Assembly (NCBI RefSeq): GCF_000003815.2
Contig: NC_049990.1
Span: 10,962,985 to 11,024,984 of the forward strand
Source of the DNA: Branchiostoma floridae
Lineage: Eukaryota; Chordata; Leptocardii; Amphioxiformes; Branchiostomatidae
DNA length: 62,000 nt
Reading direction: 5' to 3'
Numbering within the stretch: position 1 is the stretch's first letter; each line of letters starts with the position of its first letter. The translations under genes and the position numbers were made by a program. Positions 44,870-54,001 of this stretch are shown in pieces. The notes under the pieces were generated by a model that saw only the letters and a list, made by a program, of their open reading frames with translations, did no database searches and was not told where the DNA came from.

Positions 44870-44993
44870 GGATATGATTTTGGAAGGGGTCAGATGTTTC
44901 AGATAGCATCCACTATCTTTCGTCAGTGACACTGAGGGGATCTGAGGGGACCCTAACTCCTAAAATACTAAGGTTGTTTCCAAAATCATATCC
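44870..44993. repeat. Perfect 16-base inverted repeat
   Basis: GGATATGATTTTGGAA (44870-44885) and TTCCAAAATCATATCC (44978-44993) flank 92 bases containing direct CTGAGGGGA repeats. It has the size of a very short MITE. Confidence 0.55.
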
Positions 44994-46087
44994 AGTCCTT
45001 ACCAGCGATAGATGTCTAACCTTTATCGACATACTATTAGATGCATCATGTTTTTTAGTCTCCGAATTCACGTAGCCTTTACGCACCATACGGGTCTCGA
45101 AAGGCTTACTTAAAGGTCAACATTTACGTGAAAATCCACCTGTTCATTTTTAAGCCAAAATCAATTAAAGTAATGCAGAATATACCAGGGAGGTATAACA
45201 CCCGTACATGTGCTTTACTCGTAACTGTGGATACACTCTGCAGTTAGTAAACACGATTGTATATTGTCTATTTGCCTTTGAGCTGCTTGATTTGCATCCT
45301 GTTACTACTACTTAGCAACCCTCCAAAACAAACGTACTGTTTACATGGCATAGTCGTTCAGACACCTTCTTTCTTCTTCTTCATATTATTATCATAATGG
45401 GCGTTAACTTTAATCGTGGTGTCGAGAGAATCATTTTTTTTTGTTTCAATACCGCTAGCATAATTATAAGATTTTTTTACTTTTTCATTGCTTTGCATTT
45501 TAAAGATACACCGTACAATAGCATAGTTAATTAGGTAACTCTGATGTTTTCCAAGAATTTAAGAATATTTTCAAGTACATTTCAGTACGTGTAAGAACTA
45601 CAACACTTTGTTCAAAGCGTTTGCTAATTCAATATGTAGAATAATTGTTTACTAAGATGTGGTATTAGATGAAAAGACCATGAAACAACTCAAAGGGCAG
45701 TGTTTCACGAGTCAGAAAACGTGCTAACAGAAGTAAACCAGGATTGGTACTTCAGACGCACGGGGTGGTTTTGAAATATCATTTGATCTTTGATGAAATT
45801 AGACCTCAAAAGGCTAAAAACAATAAAATGGAATACCAAAAAACTTTGTAAGTATCTAAGATCGTGTCTGTGAGAGTTGATCAAAGAAAATTTTATATGA
45901 TCTGTTAGATTTAGCGACCAACCAGAGTTACTAGTACCAACATTGGATTGATGTGTTCAGAAACTCGTATTTTCAAAGAGTTATCATAGAGTGCAATTTG
46001 TATCACCAAGCAGAGTAGCTGCACCTTTGTTGGGTAGTTTTTTTGTTGTCAATTATCTATTAACAAAATGAGAAGAATTTTGTTACG

Positions 46088-46305
46088 AATAACAGGATGT
46101 TTCTGTCATTATTAATAATTTTGGTCACTGTTGACAGGATGTTCTTGTCATACTATTGAAAGGATTTTCCTGTCATTAAGAATTTGTCCATTTCCTGTCG
46201 ATAAGAAATGTTTGTCACTGTTGACAGGAAGTTCTTGTATCACGAATTTCTGCCACTACTTACAATGTGTTATTGTCGAATACGATTTTTTGCACTGTTA
46301 GCAGA
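46088..46305 (+). repeat. Diverged TGTTGACAGGATGTTCTTGTCA tandem motifs
   Basis: Six or so imperfect units sharing CACTGTTGACAGGA and GTTCTTGTCAT spaced 23-45 bases apart, heavily diverged. No open frame runs through them. Confidence 0.5.
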
Positions 46306-47404
46306 ATAGTCCTTAGACAATTACTAAAAATTATCTTGCCAATACTGAGGATATAGTCCCATAAAACTATCCATAAATAAGACTTATTTAAATTCCTGAG
46401 CAAAAATGATTATCTAGATTGATGAAAAAACTTAATGTTGTATATTTGCAATTACTAGATATAGGCGAGCACTCCACTCACTGAGGCAAATCACCGATGT
46501 TGGTATTTACTGGATCCAAGGTATTCTTGTGATTCCTGTTGACTTTATTTGCCATGCACCATAGACAGAATGCTCCTTTCACTATCAACGTTTCTAAAAT
46601 ACAATTCTCTTTCTCGGTCGTATATGATAGAAACGCATGGTCAGACATTGTTAATGGCTTGTTCAGACATTGTTAATGGCACCTCATATGCGAATGAATT
46701 GAACTGAACTATGCTACTGGTAACGTTAATTTTTTTCCAGTAAAATGTTACCATGTATAGTCGAGGTCTCAGTAACTAAGTACAACCCTCAGGGTCTTTC
46801 GTTTACCTTTACTTAGACTAAATATGCCAAGCTTTAAAAACACTTACCGCGCACTGTATCGATGAACGGTCCTTCTGCAATGTGGTTTCTCACTATTCCA
46901 ACTGTAACTCTTCTACGATCTACCGCTGCTGCAATATTACTTGCCAAATGATAAGTGATGATACAATATGAAACTACAAACACTGGAGGCACGAAAACAA
47001 CATTTGCTGCTGAGTTTATACAGTCTATTCACCTTCGATGTTTACAAAGATGTGATCGAGTTCACTAAGGTGAGTGTCTTTGTAACTGGCCGAAAATAGC
47101 AACCACGTTGAGAGGCTAAGTAAGTAAATCGACATGGCATTAAACACGTGTCAATTAAGTGTACAGCTTGAATGGCAAAGGTGCGGTTTGGGCAATTGCA
47201 TCTAGATTCACCAAATGCGCATTGTACATGTATATTTTTCTATAATCTATAAATACACACTTACCATATTAGAAAACAGAACACAGCTCGTAGTTGCCGT
47301 GTTTTATAAATAGTCTCAGCACATGCGATCATTATTACATCCGATGTAATATTATACTTAGAGAACATTTAAAATCATAAACAGACTATGACTAATTCTC
47401 TTCG

Positions 47405-48480
47405 CCAAGAAGAGTATGTTTTAGGTTATTCCATGGAATGTTGGGTCTTTATGTAGGTCAACAGCATATAACTCGAGAAATTGTGGATCGAACTTTGTGA
47501 TTTTCGGTAGGTGTGTAGCGGTTGTCGAATGGAATGCTAAGTTCGAAAACGGTTTACCTGGCGTTTTCCTACGGTACTGCAGTGAACTTTGTATTTCTGT
47601 GCGTTTGTTTGCGAACAGCATAACTCGGGACGCAGATGGGGCATCTTCACCATATTTGGCAGGTATCTTACCTACTGTGCTGTAGCGGGCTTTGTATGTA
47701 AGTGTACATGTGTTTGTCTGTATACAAGATAACTCGAGATGTTGCGGATGGATTTCCATGATATTTAGTAGATGGGTAGGGGTGGCAAAAAGGAAGGTCA
47801 AGTTCAATAATGACTCTCCTAGCGGCGAGGTGCGGTTCTGCAGCGGTGCTTTTAAAGTTGGAGATCAAATTTTCTGCAAATGCCAGGTTCATGACTTTAA
47901 AGTGGTTGATAGGTCTTGGGGCAAGAAATAAGTGGTCTATGTTTGGGACCCCTAGCGGCTTGTTTCGAACTGAAGGAGTCAAATTTGTTGCAGATTTTAA
48001 AACTGAATAACTCAGGAAAGGGTCGACGGATCGTTAAGATATTTGGTATGTAGATGCATTGAGTGATGATCTATATGTTGAAATGATAATTATGTGCTTA
48101 TTTGCATAATTAATTAAGAAAGTTCACAAGCCCCATGCAGTTCAGGGTAAGATGTAATTTTGAGGACACTACCTAGATTGTATGTTACGAAAATAAACAC
48201 CCTTAGAAATGCAGGTTAAGTAAATACCCAAGACACGGTTATGTTTTCAGTTGTGCCATGGTGCAGAGGCTATGGTGTGGGTCTGTATGTATGTCACCAT
48301 CCAGCCAGCATAACTTGAGGGGTGGGGACTTGAGAAGCACCTGTTGTGGAAAGGAAGGTCAAGTTCGCAAATTGTTTACCTGCTATTTTCCTACTCGACT
48401 GTTGTGGACAACAATACCAGAGGGTAGCCTGACTAAAATCGCACTCCTAGCGGCCGGCCCTATAGTATTGCCGCCGCGAG
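47405..48480 (+). repeat. Diverged tandem/dispersed repeat (ATAACTCGAGA units)
   Basis: At least four or five units share ATAACTCGAGA-like, GCGGATGGATTTCCATGATA-like and AAGGTCAAGTTC boxes, spaced about 130-250 bases. The first unit starts after CTCTTCGCCAAGAAGAGTAT. Related starts (CTTCGCCGAGAAGGTTATAT) occur at 41646 and, inverted, at 56700. Old interspersed sequence; open frames across it on both strands look fortuitous. Confidence 0.5.
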
Positions 48481-48914
48481 GGGGTCATTAACCCCAGTCA
48501 GCGAGAGATTGCGTAAACACAGGCTAACCCGAGGGTATTTGGGATGGATAAAATGGAATTTTCAACTGCTACAAACGCACGTTCACGCTGTCGTTTTCTT
48601 CGTGGGGTAGGTGCTCTTAAGTAATCCATGAATGAGACCTAATAGTCTTGAATAAAGGCATGATTATTTGGCGAAGAGATGTGTTCGTGGAACTTTCGTT
48701 GTTCAAATATTTCCAAAAACTGCATGCTTCTATTAATGTATTTTTGACTTTCATGTCGGCTAAAATGTAAATTTTTCTATATTTCAGCGTATGAGGAATT
48801 CATAATCGTGCATTATTCCATTAACATTTCAACTGTTTATATTGCTGTTTATCTGCTCTGTAAAAATCTCAGTTGTTCTTGCTATAGTGTAGGTACATAA
48901 TGATGGCTTAGAAA

Positions 48915-49065
48915 AGGAAAAGAAAAAGCTTAAGGAAGAAAGAAAGAGAAAGAAAGCAAGGGAGGAAGGAAGGAAAGAAGGTAAGCAGGGAAGAAAGGAA
49001 GGAAAGAGAAAGAAAGAAAGGTAGGAAGGATGGGAGGAAGCAAGGAAGGAAGAAAAAGGAAGCTT
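48915..49065. repeat. GAAA/GGAA purine microsatellite
   Basis: About 150 bases of AAGGAAGGAAAGAAA-type sequence. Confidence 0.9.
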
Positions 49066-49502
49066 ACCGCTTTATTTTTTTTATTATAAGATAACCATTT
49101 TGATATTTGTACAAATTGTTATATGATCTTATATGCTCTCCCATGGAGGGGGAATATGATAAAGTAAGGCAAGGAAAAACACTAATAGTTATACGGCTTT
49201 GTATCATAGTTAAGTACCATCCGGGTAAGATAAATCTTAACGTCCAATATTTTGTGGTAAAATGTGTTTTTAAGTATTATCAAATGCGACAGAGGCTCTT
49301 CGTCAAAGCTTCAGGTCACGCATGTATAAGCTTTAGATATGACAGGTTTTCTGATCGCACATCAGGAACACCAACCACTGTGTGCCTATCAAACTGGCGT
49401 GTTACGCACAAGACTAGTCGAAGCTGCTGCGCACAACAGAGCACCTTGTTTGTCAATGGTGGATATTTCTGGATATTTGACGTCACTGCATCATCTAGTT
49501 TA

Positions 49503-50026
49503 GGCAACAGCAAGTAAATGTTATGGATGACATGCTCATCAATTTTCGCCTGATTTTAGATGAAAGAAAAAAAACAAGAATTTTTTTTACTCTTCGGGGA
49601 TAATCAGATAGACCAAAATAGGCAAACATGTGTTGTAGCATAAAATGGATTTTCTAATAAAGTCTCAAAGTCTCAAAGTCTCAAATCATACTTGAAAAGT
49701 GACATTAGGGAGGTAGCCATGACTGTAGTTGCAGAAGTGAAACTTGTTGGATAGTTGTAAAAGTGCCACCAATATGGAAGCCATGCATGTAGTTGCCAGC
49801 TTGGCAAGTGATACCAATGTACCATCCTAGTATAATTTTTTCTACACTAGTTCACTTCTTTAATACAGGAATGAATCCCTTGTCAGTTGTGATGCCACGT
49901 TTTGTTGCTTCCTGTTACGACGTCTATGGTGTCTATTTTGAAAATTTAGCAATTTTCCCCCATCATTTTCCCCATCTCATTTAACACTGCATAGGATGCC
50001 ATCCATAACATTTACTTGCTGTGGCC
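49503..50026. mobile_element. MITE family M, copy 3
   Basis: 524 bases, GGCAACAGCAAGTAAATGTT ... AACATTTACTTGCTGTGGCC, flanked by a perfect TTA duplication. The interior is homologous to copy 4 in opposite orientation (GGATAGTTGTAAAAGTGCCA and GGAAGCCATG blocks). Confidence 0.8.
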
Positions 50027-50719
50027 TTACTGTTTAGAAAGACGCCAGTGTCTACAAGAGATACAGATACAGGGAACACTCAATAAAGCCAATCTCACAG
50101 TTTTGTCTATATAATATTATAATATAGTATTCTGTATGAAAACGTGTATAAAGAGCACGTTACATCAAAATTCCTCCTTCATTAAACATTCGTCAACGGG
50201 CAAGTTGCACAAGATAGACAGCACAAAGACAAGTTCCATGTATCGTGAATAATAAAAAGCTCATCAAACGAATGGTTGTAGTGATAGCTCTCAGTACAGA
50301 TATTTTCAGCAAATGTTAATTGGTATTTTCGTCTCTAGGATTGACAATCAGCAATCAAACAAATTCAGTTGCTGCAAGAATGCCTAATTATCTCCATTGA
50401 ACACTATAGCCAGTTTCTCCAAGAATAGATTGGGATTGCATTCAAAACTATATTAACTTCTATGCAATGCTATTAATTCGAAATAGTTCTTGTGTGCAGT
50501 ATATGCAAGGACTCGTTCCAGGCATTACAAGAGGGTTGGCGTTTTGATATTTCAATACAATAGCGCCGTGTGACAATATGCAATAACGATGTGTCCTTTG
50601 GAAAGGCACTTCACATTAATTTCCTCACTTCATTTGATCCAGGAAAAACATTAGTACCTAGCTTCGGCTAGGGAATTTTCCCGAATAGAATGTTACATGG
50701 AGGTCCCGTACTTACTTAA

Positions 50720-50768
50720 GGTGGTATCTCGCTGCACTTGGGGCACCCATGCGGCACTGTGGGGTTTG
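50720..50768 (+). mobile_element. Solo R3 left terminus
   Basis: GGTGGTATCTCGCTGCACTT through GCGGCACTGTGGGGTTTG, matching about 49 bases of the R3 left arm. No partner arm was found downstream, so the element is truncated. Confidence 0.65.
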
Positions 50769-51260
50769 TAGATGAAAGAGATTGAAATTGCGTATACATG
50801 CATGACATTGCGTATACTAACGTCAGTACATGTACTTTTAAATTGTACAATCATTGCCATGGAAAAATACACGCATTTACCTGAGTGCCAACAGTAATTT
50901 TAACAATTTACACATTCAACCATTTCTTTCCATCTAAGTGCCATGATCTTATAGTCTGTGCTAGTTTGCAAAAATAGTCAACATCTACAGCAATATTCCT
51001 AGAAATATTACATTGCCTCCTGACTTTTCATGGAAAAGCTCTCTGTAATTCCCTCAGAATGATGTTACAAATTATGCCTTTTGGGGTAAGACACGAGATC
51101 AAAGAGTTGCCAGGGCTTAGTGTTTGTTGATGAAGTCATATATCTAGGCTAACTTCAATTGTTATCCTAAGGGTAGTCATTTTGATTTGAAAGTACAAAG
51201 ATGTCTTTTACGTCCAGATATGCCTATAAGAGGTGACTAACTAAAACGTCAATCCAGCTA

Positions 51261-51266
51261 TTTATT
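51261..51266 (-). terminator. Polyadenylation signal of small protein B gene
   Basis: AATAAA on the minus strand, 37 bases after the TAA at 51303-51305. Confidence 0.45.
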
Positions 51267-51302
51267 TATCTCGCTTGTCATTTTTGAAGAAACTCATTCA
51301 GT

Positions 51303-52438
51303 TTAGGCAACATTTTTGCACAAGTCAGTCTTTCCGTTGCTTTTCTCCTTGTCGTCTTTTTCATCCGGTAAGTCAATGATGACAGTACTTGTCTTGTCCG
51401 AAGATTGGACACCAGACATCTCAATCTCTTCTTGGCGAACCTTCTTGGCTTCTTCTGTTAAAAGGCAAGGACGGTGACATGGTGCTTATATCATATAACA
51501 CAATAATAACAGATTGATACAAACTAAATGATTCAAATATCAAAAATAAAACCGAAAGGACTGGACCCTCTTTTAAAGAAAGTCAAATTTCTTGTTCAAG
51601 AGAGAAGAATTACTGTGGCTGAAATGTTATTTTTATCTGCACTAAAATATCTGATAACCTGAGTGGCTCATGATCAATGCATTCTACAGTTTTTTCTACA
51701 GTTTTGCAAGACAGCCAATTATCAAGCAGAATAACATATTATATCTATCATATGTGATACTAATGATATGTATTTTTTTTATTTTCTCCGGCTCAAATGC
51801 CAAAAATGGCTCAACTTCTTGTTTCAAAATACAAATACTTCGCTAGCCATACAATGAGACAAGCATACGAACGAGGTACGTGTTTACTTACCGAGACATG
51901 TCTTGATTATGAGATAATAAACAGCGGCGAGCATTTGCAGAATCACTACGCTGTATAAGACAATCTGTAGCAAAACCTTGGAAAAATAACAACAAAAATT
52001 GATTATATTACAACCACTAGAAACAACAAGCTTGTAAAAACGTTTTAATTTAGACCATGGTTAATTTCATCATTTAAACCCAATCAAAGTCCCCGTTAAG
52101 TCGACATTCTACGAGTTCATTCCATCTCAAGAGTAGGAGAAAGTAAGATGCATACGGTACACTTGACTTTGTACCTACATATATCTTGCCATATTTTCAA
52201 ACACATCGGGTTACTTAGGTAAGGCCATTCGTTACCAAATATATACCTAACTGTGTATTTTATACAATCATATCTTTTCCATGTTTGAGTCAATGTAAGT
52301 GAAAACCTCTCTCTAAATGATAGAGAAAATTGGAGCTGTTAACGTTAGAAAATAACGACTACTATAAGAGAGGAGTAGAATTTATGCTATGTAGCTTTAG
52401 TGCTCACATTTTAGTCTACTCACGTTTAACGCATCCAT
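51303..52438 (-). CDS. Small single-pass membrane protein B (83 aa)
   Basis: Exons 52424-52438 (MDALN), 51892-51976 and 51303-51454, with phases 0 then 1 as in protein A. Exon 2 is a transmembrane helix (VLLQIVLYSVVILQMLAAVY) ending YLIIKTCL. Exon 3 starts EEAKKVRQEEIEM and has TSTVIIDLPDEKDDKEK near its end, then a short Cys-containing C-terminus. Conserved between A and B: MDA, LQI, VIL, YLxxKTC, the charged R/K-E-E cluster and TS-x-VII-D/E-L. Sequence divergence is large while exon structure is identical, which argues for an old duplication and real coding constraint. Its promoter carries a perfect TCTCGCGAGA and adjoins a tandem array. Possible micro-regulator of another membrane protein; no assigned function. 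Confidence 0.78.
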
Positions 52439-52512
52439 GCTGAGACCGGCCGCAGCAGCCGCTCGCGTTAAGTGTCCTTTACAAACAAATACGATGTGTG
52501 TAGATCTCGCAA

Positions 52513-53095
52513 AGTCTCGCGAGAACACCCAGGTCTCGAAAAACGTCGCTTACAGTCTTCTTCCTGCAAACATACTAATGAGTACTTTGCTTTAAAGTAC
52601 AGTGTATTTTACCAACAACACAAACAACATATTACTTATGAGTGAGTAATATAAGGATAACGCTAGCCCAAACTCTACCTCGCTAGATCGCGAGAACACG
52701 CAGATCTCCCAGAACGTCGCTTACAGTCTTCTTCCTGCAAACATACTAATGAGTACTTTGCTTTAAAGTACAGTGCATTTTACCAACAACACAAACAACA
52801 TATTACTTATGAGTGGGTAATATAAGGATAACGCTAGCCCAAACTCTAACTCGCTAGATCGCGAGAACACGCAGATCTCTCAGAACGTCGCTTAGAGTCT
52901 TCTTTCTGCAAACATACTAATGAGTGCTTTGCTAAAAAAAATACATTGCATTGTACCAACAATACAAAAAACACGTTACTTGTGAGTGAGTAATATAAGG
53001 ATAACGCTAGCCCAAACTCTACCTCGCTAAGTATCGCGAAAACACACAGATCTCCCAGAACGTCGCTTAGAGTCTTCTTCCTGCAAACATACTAA
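52513..53095. repeat. Tandem array, about 171-bp unit
   Basis: About 3.4 copies; the GAGAACAC/GAAAACAC marker recurs at 52521, 52692, 52863 and 53038 (spacings 171, 171, 175). Units share CGTCGCTTACAGTCTTCTTC, CATACTAATGAGTACTTTGC and AAGGATAACGCTAGCCCAAA. Each unit contains a CGCGAGA or CGCGAAA core. The array starts inside the promoter of the protein B gene and is cut by a MITE at 53096; the interrupted unit resumes at 53650 (AAATGAGTACTTTGCTATGA). Confidence 0.85.
52515..52524. promoter_or_regulatory. TCTCGCGAGA core-promoter-type palindrome
   Basis: Perfect ten-base palindrome, 77-86 bases upstream of the protein B ATG. TCTCGCGAGA is a known element of TATA-less animal promoters. No TATA box was seen nearby. 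Confidence 0.6.
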
Positions 53096-53649
53096 GGCCA
53101 CAGCAAGTAAATTCTATGGATGACATCCTCTGCAGAGACTTCAAAAACAATGAGATAGGGCGAAAAAAACAAGCTGGGTAAAAAAAAACAAGATAGATGG
53201 CTAGATTTTCGAAATGCACCATAAACGTTGTAACAAGAGTTGAAGTGACAAAACAAGGTGGCACTGACAACAAATCATTCATTCCTGTATTCGGAAAGTG
53301 TAGTAAAAGTGACACTAGTGTGCTAGACTGGTATTACTTACCATGTTGGCAACTACTAGTACACTCATGGCTTCCATAGTGGTGCCACTTTTACAACTAT
53401 CCAGCTGATTTTACTTTTAAAACCACATTCATGGCTACCTCGCTAATGCCACATCTACAAGTACAATCACCATTATAGGCAACAACACAACACACTTTCC
53501 CATTTTGGTACTTGTTTATTTGTTTATTTCTCGTCATGTTGACCATCTCCGGAGAAGAAAAAAAAATTCTTGTTTTTTTTTTTTTTTCAAATCAGGCGAA
53601 AATTAAATGCCCGCGCTGATGTTATCCATAGAATTTAGTTGCTGTGGCC
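53096..53649. mobile_element. MITE family M, copy 4 (in tandem array)
   Basis: 554 bases, GGCCACAGCAAGTAAATTCT ... AGAATTTAGTTGCTGTGGCC. It interrupts the array unit CATACTAATGAGTAC between TAA and ATGAG, leaving TAA on the left and AAA (one change) on the right. The intact units give the empty-site sequence. Confidence 0.85.
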
Positions 53650-53871
53650 AAATGAGTACTTTGCTATGAAATACATTGCATTGTAACAACAGTGAGAAAT
53701 ATGATGATAAGGCTATCCCAGACTCTACGTATACGTCCTTGTCAAGAAGGTTAACCCGGCGTATATGTCCTTGGTATGTCCTTGGTAACCAGCCTTGTCA
53801 GTTCATCGAACAATTCGTAATCAACTCCGAATGCATGTTGTTGAAGAGGTTCATCAGTCACGTATGTATAC

Positions 53872-54001
53872 AGTTACTACCAATTTTCTTCTAAATGTCA
53901 TTCTCCGTGACTAAGATGTGCTGTTAGACATCGAAAATTTTGAGGTGTGTACCTAATTCACATGTAAAACAGTCACTGGTGGAAGAAAATTGGTAGTAAC
54001 T
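53872..54001. repeat. Perfect 20-base inverted repeat
   Basis: AGTTACTACCAATTTTCTTC (53872-53891) pairs with GAAGAAAATTGGTAGTAACT (53982-54001). The interior is AT-rich. Directly repeated ATGCATG..TTGAA flanks lie outside both arms (about 53831 and 54010). Confidence 0.65.

Larger units (their letters stand above)
43854..51302. other. Gene-poor stretch between the two small genes
   Basis: No convincing coding exon. It holds an inverted repeat (44870), diverged tandem motifs (46080, 47400), a purine microsatellite (48915), a MITE (49503) and a solo R3 end (50720). A splice-like segment at 46848-46928 on the minus strand was considered and set aside. AATAAA repeats near 49657 followed by GTCTCAAAGTCTCAAA resemble a retroposon 3' tail inside MITE-adjacent DNA. 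Confidence 0.45.

Noticed and set aside
46848-46928. Possible minus-strand exon with TTGCAG acceptor and GTAAGTG donor, plus another donor at 47265
   Set aside because: Open in one frame only, with no matching phase or homologous exon next to the small-protein gene at 43.7 kb; could at most be a 5' UTR exon.
47421-47982. Overlapping 104- and 128-codon minus-strand frames
   Set aside because: They cross diverged repeat units whose boxes appear in shifted frames, so they are fortuitous.
49793-53315. Similar frames (LxHFxNTGMN) in two places, suggesting a small gene family
   Set aside because: Both frames come from the shared interior of MITE copies 3 and 4 and are disrupted differently.
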